DNA from: a virus
Strand: one strand, 5' to 3'
DNA length: 41,834 bases
Virus record (IMG/VR): IMGVR_UViG_3300047564_002222
Location: 1-41,834 of that record
The position numbers were made by a program, and so were the translations under genes. The stretch's first letter is position 1; the number at the start of each line of letters is the position of its first letter. This document shows, in pieces, positions 18,532 through 26,576 of the stretch. Under the pieces are notes generated by a model. It made no database searches. It was given only the letters and a program-made list of their open reading frames with translations, and was not told where the DNA came from.

Positions 18532-19760
18532 TAGATTCCAAACCTCCCTCTTGATGCATTAAAGTTTTGTTGGACTTCTGCTGCGGTGAGTGCTCTGTTG
18601 TAGATTTTTCCAGAAGCAATCCTGCCAGTATATTCATAACCGCTGCCATTATAACTACCCAAAGTTACTGGATAAGTTTGTTGAACTGTTATAGAACCAG
18701 TAATTGATGTTATTGTTCTATCTAAAGACCCGTTAATATAAAAGACTATAGAACTTGAATCAGAATCCCTGACAACAGCATAATGAGTCCAAGTATTTAA
18801 TGGAACAGTCGAATTGCTGGTATGATATCCAGGAGAGTTTAATCCATAATAATATGCTCTAATTTTTCCACTATAATCTAATTCAGAATAGTATGAAGCA
18901 ACTTTTGTTATAAGCATTCCACCATAACCACCCGTAGTTTTGTATGCTGTAGGATATATAAATCCCTCTATTGTTATGGAAGCAGAAATATCTAATGTGG
19001 AACTAAACCCAAGTTCTACTCTATCATTAGTCCCATCAAAAACCAAAGCACCTAAATTATCAGCACTTTCTATTACACCATTTACAAGTTCTCCATTATT
19101 TCCTCTTCCACTTAAATCTGCCCAACCACCACCTGTTGCTACTGTGGTTCCTCTGGTAGTCGGGGTAAACCTAACAGAATTTGATGTATTATGTACCATC
19201 ATTTCGGTTACTAAAAATTTAATATCAGCAGAAAGTATTCCTATTCCAACACACTGACCAAAAGGATAAGATCCAGAAACATCAGTATCAAGTAAATACC
19301 ACTCATCCCTAATATTTACGTCTTTTGGGACAAGATACTCATTAAATGTAGTATATGTACCTCCACCTGTTCCACCACCATTATGAACTCCTAGATTTGC
19401 AATCGTTCCTTTTATCATTCTTACTTTTGCCGTTAATCTTCTAGTATTCCCATAGGTTGCATTCCAAGATGAAGAAATGCAGTCTCTAAAACTCTCATAC
19501 CCACCCGGTATTGTTCCGGCAGAAACTGTAACTTCAAAAATGGTATTTCCATTCCAAGTACCATAACTATGAGAAGTTGTGTAAGTTCCTGTGGCAGTAC
19601 CTCCCATAGGCATATGCCAAATAGAGGAGTTAGCACTACCTCCATTGGAAATATAATACATATTGTCTATAGACTGACCTCTAAAACTTTTTGAATTGGC
19701 ACCGTCAAGTGCTAATACAAGACCTGATTCGCTTACATCCGGACCACCATAAACACCCAC
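18531..19760 (-). CDS. LamG adhesin with inserted domain (409 aa)
   Basis: The chosen GTG start (GTGGGTGTTTATGG) gives MGVYGGPDVSESGLVLALDG, matching the paralogous N-termini. An ATG-less upstream extension into the previous gene is rejected. About residues 26-205 are an inserted domain (from RGQSIDNMYYISNGGS to FTPTTRGTTVATGG). The LamG fold then resumes (GWADLSGRGNNGELVNG, ALVFDGTNDRVELG) and ends in the shared C-terminus (NRALTAAEVQQNFNASRGRF). The insert looks like a jelly-roll carbohydrate-binding module. It shares one base with the downstream gene. Confidence 0.8.
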   Translation of the reverse strand: MGVYGGPDVSESGLVLALDGANSKSFRGQSIDNMYYISNGGSANSSIWHMPMGGTATGTYTTSHSYGTWNGNTIFEVTVSAGTIPGGYESFRDCISSSWNATYGNTRRLTAKVRMIKGTIANLGVHNGGGTGGGTYTTFNEYLVPKDVNIRDEWYLLDTDVSGSYPFGQCVGIGILSADIKFLVTEMMVHNTSNSVRFTPTTRGTTVATGGGWADLSGRGNNGELVNGVIESADNLGALVFDGTNDRVELGFSSTLDISASITIEGFIYPTAYKTTGGYGGMLITKVASYYSELDYSGKIRAYYYGLNSPGYHTSNSTVPLNTWTHYAVVRDSDSSSIVFYINGSLDRTITSITGSITVQQTYPVTLGSYNGSGYEYTGRIASGKIYNRALTAAEVQQNFNASRGRFGI

Positions 19761-19761
19761 T

Positions 19762-20088
19762 TTACTCTTCTCCCATTGGCATTGGTGCTGACCACTCTGG
19801 ACCATTCAGGATTTCTAAAATCTCTTCATAAGAATAAATCCCTTCAAGTGTTGTAAGTTCTTCAATGAAACTTGGTTGAGGACTTGGTGTTATAGTTTCA
19901 ATCTCATTGGTTTCTGTATTTGTGATTTCATAAGGTTCTAAACTTTCTGGAGAATCCCATTTCACAAAAGTCTTCGTGCCATCTACACTTCTGCGAAGAG
20001 TTTCTGCTGAGGTTTCACATACTGATGAGAAATCAATTTTATCAATTTCAGTTGTTGAGAAGATTGCGAAGTTTCTTGATTCGTACAT
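19762..20088 (-). CDS. Tail-fibre-associated small protein (108 aa)
   Basis: The protein begins MYESRNFAIFSTTEIDKIDF and includes ETLRRSVDGTKTFVKWDSPE and GIYSYEEILEILNGPEW, segments I recall in cyanophages between fibre genes. It may be a chaperone or structural accessory; this is not shown. A late promoter (CATAAATA, 20100-20107) lies upstream. Confidence 0.75.
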   Translation of the reverse strand: MYESRNFAIFSTTEIDKIDFSSVCETSAETLRRSVDGTKTFVKWDSPESLEPYEITNTETNEIETITPSPQPSFIEELTTLEGIYSYEEILEILNGPEWSAPMPMGEE

Positions 20089-20099
20089 AGTTTTTGAAG

Positions 20100-20107
20100 T
20101 ATTTATG
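20100..20107 (-). promoter_or_regulatory. T4-type late promoter (CATAAATA)
   Basis: CATAAATA on the minus strand lies about 12 bases before the start of the 19762-20088 gene and overlaps the end of the PA14-like gene. Confidence 0.6.
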
Positions 20108-20717
20108 GGTTACTTGGTCTAAAAAAGTAGTTTCCTGCTAATGCTCCACTGGGAGATATTGGTGTGCGAAAATGTGTTGATAAATCTGTTGTTTCTGCTA
20201 TTCCTGGACCTGCCCAACTAAAAGTAAGAGCATCTCCACCATCACCTTCTTCCATCACGATTCTAATTGGATACATCACTTTACCAGTCAAAGATACGGT
20301 ATTAGACCTTTTTGTATCTGGTTGCCCACCACCTAATAAATTATTCAAAGTTGCATTTTCTGCTGTTCTTGTTGCTTCGGGTAGTGCTAAATCTCCTATC
20401 CAAACTCCACTTCCGTCATCAGAAGATGTATAAATTGTATAAGTTCCTGTGGTTGGAGGTAAGAAATATCCAATAGCAATAAATCCATAATTTACTCCTA
20501 TTCCATTACCAAAGGATATTGAAGTCCACAAATTTACACCATATCTGTGGTCTGCTGATGGTAATCCAGTAGTTCCGGTAACATTACTACTGTCGTTTGT
20601 TGTGGTTAGTGGTAAAGTTCCTATATTACCATTCGCAATAGTTGCTCTCCAACTTCCATTAAAAAACTTCCCAGCAAGTCCAAATGTTGTGCGAGGTGTA
20701 TTGTATGTTACTCCCAT
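20103..20717 (-). CDS. PA14-like adhesin (204 aa)
   Basis: The protein starts MGVTYNTPRTTFGLAGKFFN and shows a PA14/GLEYA-type beta sandwich: GYFLPPTTGTYTIYTSSDDG, SGVWIGDLA, YPIRIVMEEGDGGDALTFSW. The ligand is probably a carbohydrate. It lies between two LamG genes and has a late promoter upstream, in line with a role in host recognition. Confidence 0.8.
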   Translation of the reverse strand: MGVTYNTPRTTFGLAGKFFNGSWRATIANGNIGTLPLTTTNDSSNVTGTTGLPSADHRYGVNLWTSISFGNGIGVNYGFIAIGYFLPPTTGTYTIYTSSDDGSGVWIGDLALPEATRTAENATLNNLLGGGQPDTKRSNTVSLTGKVMYPIRIVMEEGDGGDALTFSWAGPGIAETTDLSTHFRTPISPSGALAGNYFFRPSNP

Positions 20718-20743
20718 TCTCTCTCAATATCTCTTCGTTTTTG

Positions 20744-20751
20744 TATTTAGG
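20744..20751 (-). promoter_or_regulatory. T4-type late promoter (CCTAAATA)
   Basis: CCTAAATA on the minus strand lies about 27 bases before the start of the PA14-like gene and overlaps the stop of the preceding fibre gene. Confidence 0.5.
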
Positions 20752-22276
20752 TTAGACCGAAGCGAGATTTGAGAGCATTGTAGTTTTGTTGGATTTCTGA
20801 TTCTGTGAGTGCTCTGTTGTAATATGAAACATTAGCAATATTTCCACCCATAACTTCGCTAATACCAGAATGATTTGCCCCTATATATGGTGTGGTTGAA
20901 GTAAAATTATAATCATATGTATAAGTACTGCCTGCTTGAACTCCATTTTTGAACAATTTTAAAGTTCTTGAACCATTACTTCCACCATTTCCAATAAATG
21001 AAACATATATCCAATTACCGAAAAATGATAAATCAGCATCCTGTATTCTAAATCCATTCGCATAATATGCTAAACCATTCCCAACTCTTTTGTCTAAACC
21101 AATTACTCCATAATCAGTATTAGAACCAGTACCAGAAAAAAGTATAGAATAATCTTGTTGGGTTCTGGTGCTTTTTGCCCAAAAGTTCCAAGTAAATGCT
21201 CCTGTCCCTGGAGCAATTTGAGAACTAGATAGTGTTACATATTCATCTGTTCCATCAAAACTTACAGAACCACCATTCGCACTACTATAAGTTGGTGAGT
21301 TCACAGTAGTCCCAAAGTTATTATTCCCAGAGAAATCAGAAAGTCCAAGAATCGCAGAATCATTAGTTGCTGCTAATGGAGTAAATGTTGTACTTCCTAC
21401 TGTTGTAAATGTATGAATCGTATGACCACCAACAGAAGTTACTGTACCACCTATTGCTCTTTGGGGTCCTGGGTATCTTACGATTACTATTCCAGAACCG
21501 CCCGCAGCACCATTTTGATATAAATCTGCACTACCTCCTCCTCCACCACCTGTATTATCTACTCCACTTGTTTTACCACTCCCACTTTCATGAGGTCCAT
21601 TACCACCATTACCACCACCACCTAATCCGCCAGTTCCATATGAAGTATCATTTGTATATCCAGGATAAACACCAGCTGCACCGCCACCAGCAAACCAACC
21701 AGCAGGACTCCCCCCTACAGAAGCAAATTGTGGAAATTGAAGTCCATCGCCACCGGAGTTATTAGAGAGACCTTTAGCAGTTCCACCAGCACCTCCACCT
21801 CCACCGCCATAATTTGTTTGCCCATTATTTGAAGCACCAGAAAATCCTTGTCCAGATGTTCCAGAACCTCCAGTTGCACTTACACTCCAGTTATTTGCAC
21901 CGCCACCAGAACCACCACTACTTCCATTATTTGAATAAGAACCTCCTCCACCACCACCAATAGCAGTTAGAGAACCAAATACAGAATTTCCCCCATTTCC
22001 TCCACCATTTGGAGAAGTTCCTGCAACACTATTTCCACCACCAGCACCTCCACCACCAACAGTTACGGTTAAAGCAGAACCAGGAGTTACAGCAAAGTTG
22101 GAATTATAAATTAAACCACCAGCACCTCCACCGCCGCCATGATGAGAACCACCGCCACCACCACCAGCAACGACAAGAACTTCAACTGCTGTGAGGTTAT
22201 AGTTCTTTGGATTCGCAGCATCAAGTGCCAGAACTAATCCATCAGTGACTATGCGGGGTGAGTGCCCTAAACCCAT
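20747..22276 (-). CDS. Glycine-rich/LamG tail-fibre adhesin (509 aa)
   Basis: The tag MGLGHSPRIVTDGLVLALDA is followed by a glycine-rich module (about residues 28-310, beginning VEVLVVAGGGGGGSH and closing GSGIVIVRYPG ... IHTFTTVGSTTF). The LamG part then follows (LGLSDFSGNNNFGTTVNSPT, FDGTDEYVTLSSS) with the shared C-terminus (NRALTESEIQQNYNALKSRF). Glycine-rich modules of this type occur in phage adhesins, where polyglycine-II helices form variable loops. The module sits at the same point in the LamG fold as the insert in the 18531-19760 gene. Confidence 0.85.
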   Translation of the reverse strand: MGLGHSPRIVTDGLVLALDAANPKNYNLTAVEVLVVAGGGGGGSHHGGGGGAGGLIYNSNFAVTPGSALTVTVGGGGAGGGNSVAGTSPNGGGNGGNSVFGSLTAIGGGGGGSYSNNGSSGGSGGGANNWSVSATGGSGTSGQGFSGASNNGQTNYGGGGGGAGGTAKGLSNNSGGDGLQFPQFASVGGSPAGWFAGGGAAGVYPGYTNDTSYGTGGLGGGGNGGNGPHESGSGKTSGVDNTGGGGGGSADLYQNGAAGGSGIVIVRYPGPQRAIGGTVTSVGGHTIHTFTTVGSTTFTPLAATNDSAILGLSDFSGNNNFGTTVNSPTYSSANGGSVSFDGTDEYVTLSSSQIAPGTGAFTWNFWAKSTRTQQDYSILFSGTGSNTDYGVIGLDKRVGNGLAYYANGFRIQDADLSFFGNWIYVSFIGNGGSNGSRTLKLFKNGVQAGSTYTYDYNFTSTTPYIGANHSGISEVMGGNIANVSYYNRALTESEIQQNYNALKSRFGLT

Positions 22277-22303
22277 CTTATAACAACTACTTAAATATAA
22301 GAT

Positions 22304-22311
22304 TATTTATT
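22304..22311 (-). promoter_or_regulatory. T4-type late promoter (AATAAATA)
   Basis: AATAAATA on the minus strand lies about 28 bases before the Gly-rich adhesin start and overlaps the end of the 22310-22492 gene. Confidence 0.5.
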
Positions 22312-22492
22312 ATCCACAATCAGGCATCCAAATAGTAGAGAGTTTATTTTTCTTCGCAGTGATGTTGAAGTGATCAACCTGACCATTCTTATGATAGATT
22401 CCGCACCATAAGAACCCATCGTCCATCATTTCAAAGTGTATCATATCAATATCCTTGACTACAATCTCATCAGGATTCTTTTCGTCTTTCAT
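22310..22492 (-). CDS. Small hypothetical protein (60 aa)
   Basis: The protein begins MKDEKNPDEIVVKDIDMIHF and ends LSTIWMPDCG; a small beta sheet is likely. It is the last gene of the coupled run starting at 24931 or earlier, before the adhesin module. Confidence 0.7.
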   Translation of the reverse strand: MKDEKNPDEIVVKDIDMIHFEMMDDGFLWCGIYHKNGQVDHFNITAKKNKLSTIWMPDCG

Positions 22493-22710
22493 TTTGCCTC
22501 CCAGAACTTACCTTCAGGACCACAAGCATAATCAAGTTCTTTCCATCGAATTGATCTCAACATATCACAAAATCGTTGCTGATGACCAGTTACAAGGTCA
22601 TCAGTCGTATTTGGAGAGGCACACATATCATATCTGCTAGTTCTAAAAAAGATATGTTCTATCCAAGATTTCCTGTACCACTTGCAATTACAGCAGAGTT
22701 TTTTAGTCAT
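22489..22710 (-). CDS. Cysteine-rich small protein (73 aa)
   Basis: The start at 22710 overlaps the upstream stop by 8 bases. The protein begins MTKKLCCNCKWYRKSWIEHI and has further cysteines (MCASPN, RFCDML, YACGPEG), arranged like a zinc or Fe-S binding mini-domain (CxxC...C...C...C). No family is recognised. Confidence 0.7.
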   Translation of the reverse strand: MTKKLCCNCKWYRKSWIEHIFFRTSRYDMCASPNTTDDLVTGHQQRFCDMLRSIRWKELDYACGPEGKFWEAK

Positions 22711-22879
22711 TTTTCCGTCGTTCATCTGCTCTTTTCCTCATCATAGCATTTTCCTGAATAATCTCACCAAGTTCCATTAGTTCCTGTTTCATTTCAGGTG
22801 TAGAAGTCTTTGCGACCTCATCATAAAAATAAGTTGTTGCAGTAGTTAATAAAATTAATTGTCTATATGTGAGGTTCAT
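22703..22879 (-). CDS. Small helical hypothetical protein (58 aa)
   Basis: The product begins MNLTYRQLILLTTATTYFYD and ends in a basic helix (MMRKRADERRKND). It is coupled to both neighbours. Confidence 0.7.
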   Translation of the reverse strand: MNLTYRQLILLTTATTYFYDEVAKTSTPEMKQELMELGEIIQENAMMRKRADERRKND

Positions 22880-23142
22880 TGATAAGGATTTTTCAAAGAA
22901 TTTAATACTGCTGAAAAGAAATTAACCCTGTCCTTTGTATATTCAATATCTACATTATGAGAATCGCAAAAGTCTTTAATTGCCTTCTCGGTTTCTGTGA
23001 GATGTCTAATACCATCAAATCTTCCATAAGTGATGTGCTCAACAAACTCTTTTCGCATAATCTCAAATAACTGAAATAATTCTTGTTGTGAAAGTTCTAC
23101 TTCTCGGTCGGTTTTTGAGTGTCCTTGGAATTGGATTTTCAT
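22876..23142 (-). CDS. Small hypothetical protein (88 aa)
   Basis: The protein begins MKIQFQGHSKTDREVELSQQ and is helical, ending FFSAVLNSLKNPYQ. Function unknown. The start shares one base with the upstream stop region. Confidence 0.7.
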   Translation of the reverse strand: MKIQFQGHSKTDREVELSQQELFQLFEIMRKEFVEHITYGRFDGIRHLTETEKAIKDFCDSHNVDIEYTKDRVNFFSAVLNSLKNPYQ

Positions 23143-23702
23143 TATACTACTCCATCAGCACTATCTTTGAATTCTTGTACTCGTTTCAGAAACTCATTAC
23201 TCTGCCGATACAAACCTTCAATCAAATCCTTAATATCATCAATCGCAATCGCATTATACTCTACATTCATATTTTCGCAGATAAGTGCGTCCACCATACA
23301 TTCTAATGTAATACATTGGAGATGTTCCATACTTAACACCATTCCGTGGGGCATACCAGAAACTTCTTCATTGTAGAATGCATTATATCGTGCGAGAACA
23401 GTATCACTGCGTTGTTTGCGTTCTTCATCCGCAAACTTATCAGCATCAAATACTTGTGATTTAGCAAACTCTTCTTGAAACTTTTCTGTATCCATTAGTT
23501 GTCCTACCGTCAGTTCTTTTAACCTTTGTTTGCCGTATTCAGTGAGTTCTTTTTTAGCATTTCTCAAGTCTTCCACTTCCTTATCAGAAAGAAAGAAACC
23601 ATCAGAAATGTGTCCAATAGTTTCTGGAAGAGAATAGTCTTCATCAACATTAGAATGCTTTTCTTTTATTTTTTTAAGTTGTTCTGGTGTTGGTTCAGTC
23701 AT
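23142..23702 (-). CDS. Hypothetical helical protein (186 aa)
   Basis: The protein begins MTEPTPEQLKKIKEKHSNVD and is largely helical, rich in Glu and Lys (NAKKELTEYGKQRLKELTVG). The C-terminal half is predicted helical with NVEYNAIAIDDIKDLIEGLY. No family is recognised. Confidence 0.7.
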   Translation of the reverse strand: MTEPTPEQLKKIKEKHSNVDEDYSLPETIGHISDGFFLSDKEVEDLRNAKKELTEYGKQRLKELTVGQLMDTEKFQEEFAKSQVFDADKFADEERKQRSDTVLARYNAFYNEEVSGMPHGMVLSMEHLQCITLECMVDALICENMNVEYNAIAIDDIKDLIEGLYRQSNEFLKRVQEFKDSADGVV

Positions 23703-23877
23703 AAGTCGTAAAAAGAAATACTTTAAGTGTTTGTCCGTCGTCCTGAAGACTTACCTGAACATTAGAGCATTCATAACGAACAAACTCTCGTCCATCTCTA
23801 GTAATCACTTCAACACGAGTCACATCTGGATAGTTCTTTAGAAAATCTCCATTGGGCATTTGAATGTCTTCAGTCAT
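23695..23877 (-). CDS. Small hypothetical protein (60 aa)
   Basis: The start at 23877 gives an ATGA overlap. The product begins MTEDIQMPNGDFLKNYPDVT and is beta-rich (VEVITRDGREFVRYECSNVQ). Confidence 0.7.
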   Translation of the reverse strand: MTEDIQMPNGDFLKNYPDVTRVEVITRDGREFVRYECSNVQVSLQDDGQTLKVFLFTTYD

Positions 23878-24059
23878 CGTTCCCAAGCATAAGATTTTAG
23901 AAATTCATTATCTCTTTCAAGTGTTTCAATTTTATCATACAAATCATCAATGATTTCAATCAAGGCATCATAATCAATCGTTTCAATTGTTCTACCATCC
24001 TCCATATCCTCATAGTAGGAATACTGAAGTTGTTGTTTTAGGTTTCGTTCAGTAGTCAT
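23874..24059 (-). CDS. Small coiled-coil protein (61 aa)
   Basis: The product begins MTTERNLKQQLQYSYYEDME and ends in a heptad-like coil (LYDKIETLERDNEFLKSYAW). It is coupled to the 24056-24931 gene by ATGA. Confidence 0.7.
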   Translation of the reverse strand: MTTERNLKQQLQYSYYEDMEDGRTIETIDYDALIEIIDDLYDKIETLERDNEFLKSYAWER

Positions 24060-24931
24060 CGTAGCATCTCCTTCATTTTCCGTATTGCATCATTAAATCC
24101 ATCTACCAATAATTCAGTATCTACATTCTGGGAACCGGCAGCAGATTGATATTCTGGAATCCAGTCCTCCACCAAATCTACAATATCATTACAAGCATCA
24201 AAATCATAACCAAGTTCATCTACCAACCTATTAAAAAGTTTTTGTGCTTGGTATTTTTTCACCAACCTATTCACAACCTCATCCATAGGTTTTGATTGTT
24301 CTTCTACTGAAACTTCTTTTTTATTCCTCAAAATCCAGAATTCAATTTGGTCAGCAAGGTCATCAATACATTCATTAACAGACCACATATTTTTAGATGT
24401 AAATGTATCTATCCACCATCGGTCTATCACCTGACGGATTGTTTTATTTTCTACATTTTCACTAATATCGTGTTCAATTTCATCATAATCCTCTGGTTCA
24501 TCAACTGGAACTGCTTTTGGTTGTGTTACTTGATAACCTGCTAAAAAAGCACCCCATTTTGCATCTTCACTTGGAGAACCTGATGGATACTCACCACACC
24601 AGTCCTTATATGCTTCTTCTACTGGTGATTTTTGTTTAGGATAAGCATCTTTGAGTTTTTCAAAAAACTCTTTTGTTTCTTCACAATATTCAACATACTT
24701 ATCAAGCATATGAAGTTCGTCAAGTGTGAGTTCAAGTGTGAATTCTTGTTCTTTTACTCTCTTATACTTCACACCCATAATGGTTGCGTAGTCTCCTTCT
24801 ATAAGAACTTTTGAGATGTCGGTTTCAGTCATTTTGATTTCAAGTTTAGTTTCAGGACATTTGGTTCCAGGAGTTGGAGGAGAAATACGAAATGTTTCCT
24901 CACCATTTTTGTAGTAGATTATATCACTCAT
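24056..24931 (-). CDS. Multi-domain protein with GVKY/IPEY repeat module (291 aa)
   Basis: Three parts are visible: an N-terminal region with IMGVKYKRVKEQ (about residue 52), a middle with EEAYKDWCGEYPSGSPSEDA and DRWWIDTFTSKNMWSVNECI, and a helical C-terminus (CNDIVDLVEDWIPEYQSAAG ... GFNDAIRKMKEML). The first and last parts recur in 30375-30683 and 31138-31692. Function unknown. It may have formed by fusion of several small genes. Confidence 0.7.
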   Translation of the reverse strand: MSDIIYYKNGEETFRISPPTPGTKCPETKLEIKMTETDISKVLIEGDYATIMGVKYKRVKEQEFTLELTLDELHMLDKYVEYCEETKEFFEKLKDAYPKQKSPVEEAYKDWCGEYPSGSPSEDAKWGAFLAGYQVTQPKAVPVDEPEDYDEIEHDISENVENKTIRQVIDRWWIDTFTSKNMWSVNECIDDLADQIEFWILRNKKEVSVEEQSKPMDEVVNRLVKKYQAQKLFNRLVDELGYDFDACNDIVDLVEDWIPEYQSAAGSQNVDTELLVDGFNDAIRKMKEMLR

Positions 24932-25175
24932 TATCAGTAAGTTCTACTTCCTCTTCCAGTCTAGCATAGTTTGCCGCTTCCCAACCAGCAACGAAAGATG
25001 CGTGTATCCAACCATACATAATGTCCTCACGGGTCTTTTCGTCTTCTACCTTACAGTCCCCGTAAAACCATTCAGAACGAAAGGTATAAGGACTATAAAA
25101 GTCATTAAACCACTTTACAAAAGCATCCTCTGCTTCATCGTGAAAGTTCCAGTTGTTGGTAGGATGTTTAGTCAT
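24924..25175 (-). CDS. Small hypothetical protein (83 aa)
   Basis: The protein begins MTKHPTNNWNFHDEAEDAFV and is rich in Trp and Asp/Glu (WFNDFYSPYTFRSEWFYGDC). The WIHASFVAGWEAANYARLEE segment resembles a helical pair seen in small phage proteins. It overlaps the next gene by 8 bases. Confidence 0.7.
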   Translation of the reverse strand: MTKHPTNNWNFHDEAEDAFVKWFNDFYSPYTFRSEWFYGDCKVEDEKTREDIMYGWIHASFVAGWEAANYARLEEEVELTDNE

Positions 25176-25540
25176 TCCTTATCATCCTCCCAATCAAGAC
25201 TCACATTATCCCAATCACTATAATCAGGTTCTACATCACCCAGAAGTTCTTGTGCATACCGTAGAGTTCCTCTATCAAAATAACCATCACGGAAATCATC
25301 AGTTTGCCCACGTTGTTTATACCAAGTCAGGATACCAAATCCAATATCACAACAACTTACAACTTTCACATAATTGTTATCACACCAAGTTTCTTTTCCA
25401 TCCATCTCACGGAGAGCATTGAGAGTTGCACAGTTCCAGTTGTGTTCAAGGAAGTTTCCATTCTTATCAAATCCACATTTAGGGTCATCACCAGACCAGT
25501 CTTTAACTCTGGTAGAACAACGAGGGCACTTGTAAGTCAT
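25172..25540 (-). CDS. Cysteine-rich, zinc-ribbon-like protein (122 aa)
   Basis: The start at 25540 (MTYKCPRCSTRVKDW) gives an ATGA overlap; a longer frame exists upstream. The CPRC pair and later cysteines (PKCGFD, WNCATL, VSCCDIG) suggest metal binding. The tail is acidic (PDYSDWDNVSLDWEDDKE). Confidence 0.7.
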   Translation of the reverse strand: MTYKCPRCSTRVKDWSGDDPKCGFDKNGNFLEHNWNCATLNALREMDGKETWCDNNYVKVVSCCDIGFGILTWYKQRGQTDDFRDGYFDRGTLRYAQELLGDVEPDYSDWDNVSLDWEDDKE

Positions 25541-25722
25541 AGATCGTAAGGTTGTTGAGGGTCTTTTTTCCATACATCAGTATAGCACAACCACCGTTCT
25601 TCGTGTGGTGACATTTCGGCAGTCCAGTGGTATCCATTCTCATCAACAGCATCAAGATAATGAATGCGTGTCTTTGGGTCAATCACTCGTGTGATACTTT
25701 TGAATTTCACTCGTTCAGTCAT
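25537..25722 (-). CDS. Small hypothetical protein (61 aa)
   Basis: The product begins MTERVKFKSITRVIDPKTRI and is beta-rich (YLDAVDENGYHWTAEMSPHE). Function unknown. Confidence 0.7.
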   Translation of the reverse strand: MTERVKFKSITRVIDPKTRIHYLDAVDENGYHWTAEMSPHEERWLCYTDVWKKDPQQPYDL

Positions 25723-26060
25723 TTTACTCCAAGTTGTTTGAGTTCGTCTTCAGTTAGATTAGCAAGGTCTTTCTTGAGTTGTTGAAATTTTCGTTCCTTT
25801 GCTTTTGCTTTTTCTGCTTTTTCTTTCTCCAGTTGTTTTACTCGTTTCTCATACTCTTTGTCAGTTTCTTCACGATGCTTGTAAAGATAAGGAACTTCTT
25901 GGTCGTGACAATCACCATAATCTCGTTCATATTCAATCACAATACCTTCCCAACCAGCATCCAATTCCCTCTGGAGTGAAGCAATAATACTTTCAAGTGT
26001 TCCGTCAAAGTCCCCATAATACCTTTTAGTTTCTTTGACTTGAATGCGTTCGATAGTCAT
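25719..26060 (-). CDS. Small protein with coiled-coil LGVK tail (113 aa)
   Basis: A globular start (MTIERIQVKETKRYYGDFDG, EGIVIEYERDYGDCHDQEVP) is followed by a charged coiled coil (EKRVKQLEKEKAEKAKAKER) and the tail LANLTEDELKQLGVK. This tail resembles the end of the next-upstream gene (LARLTDFEKDLLGVK). Function unknown. Confidence 0.7.
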   Translation of the reverse strand: MTIERIQVKETKRYYGDFDGTLESIIASLQRELDAGWEGIVIEYERDYGDCHDQEVPYLYKHREETDKEYEKRVKQLEKEKAEKAKAKERKFQQLKKDLANLTEDELKQLGVK

Positions 26061-26383
26061 TTTACTCCAAGCAAGTCCTTTTCAAAATCAGTCAAACGAG
26101 CAAGAAGTTCTTGTCGTTTTTGTTCTTTGATTTTCTCTTGTCGTTTTTCTTCCAACATTTCATCAAGAACATCCATCATATAATCAAAACTATAACATCT
26201 CTTATCCCAGTTAGTTTCACCTTGTTGATTGATGAATACTGTTTCATCAAAGTTTTCTGGACGGAACATTTCAAAGATACGAATTACATAATCACCATCT
26301 TTGTCCTCACGAACCTCAACACTTAAATCAAGTTGTTTTGCTTTAGTAAAGAGTTTGAGAAGTTCAGTTGCTTTGATAGTCAT
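26057..26383 (-). CDS. Small protein with coiled-coil LGVK tail (108 aa)
   Basis: The start at 26383 (MTIKATELLKLFTKAKQLDL) lies just after the preceding stop. The body is beta-rich (SVEVREDKDGDYVIRIFEMF) and the tail is a charged coil ending LLGVK. The tail and the stop/start junction CTTGGAGTAAAATGACT are shared with the 25719-26060 gene. Confidence 0.7.
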   Translation of the reverse strand: MTIKATELLKLFTKAKQLDLSVEVREDKDGDYVIRIFEMFRPENFDETVFINQQGETNWDKRCYSFDYMMDVLDEMLEEKRQEKIKEQKRQELLARLTDFEKDLLGVK

Positions 26384-26384
26384 T

Positions 26385-26576
26385 TCAGTTCTCCTCCTGA
26401 TGATGGAATACTTTAGCAAACTCTTCTGCTGCTTCAAAAGACATTTCAGCACCAAACTTGAATAGTTCTCGTCTTTCTTCTTCAGTTGAATTTTGAGCAT
26501 TATTCAAGGATTTCAACCACTCAACATAGAGTGTTTGTCCTAAATCAATAAATCGTTCTTGAGAGAAGTTAGTCAT
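26385..26576 (-). CDS. Small acidic helical protein (63 aa)
   Basis: The product begins MTNFSQERFIDLGQTLYVEW and is helical and acidic. It is the middle gene of a coupled run. Confidence 0.7.
   Translation of the reverse strand: MTNFSQERFIDLGQTLYVEWLKSLNNAQNSTEEERRELFKFGAEMSFEAAEEFAKVFHHQEEN

Noticed and set aside
21409-22194. Plus-strand frames rich in His and Tyr opposite the glycine-rich adhesin
   Set aside because: They are the complement of glycine and alanine codons in the adhesin and have no independent support.
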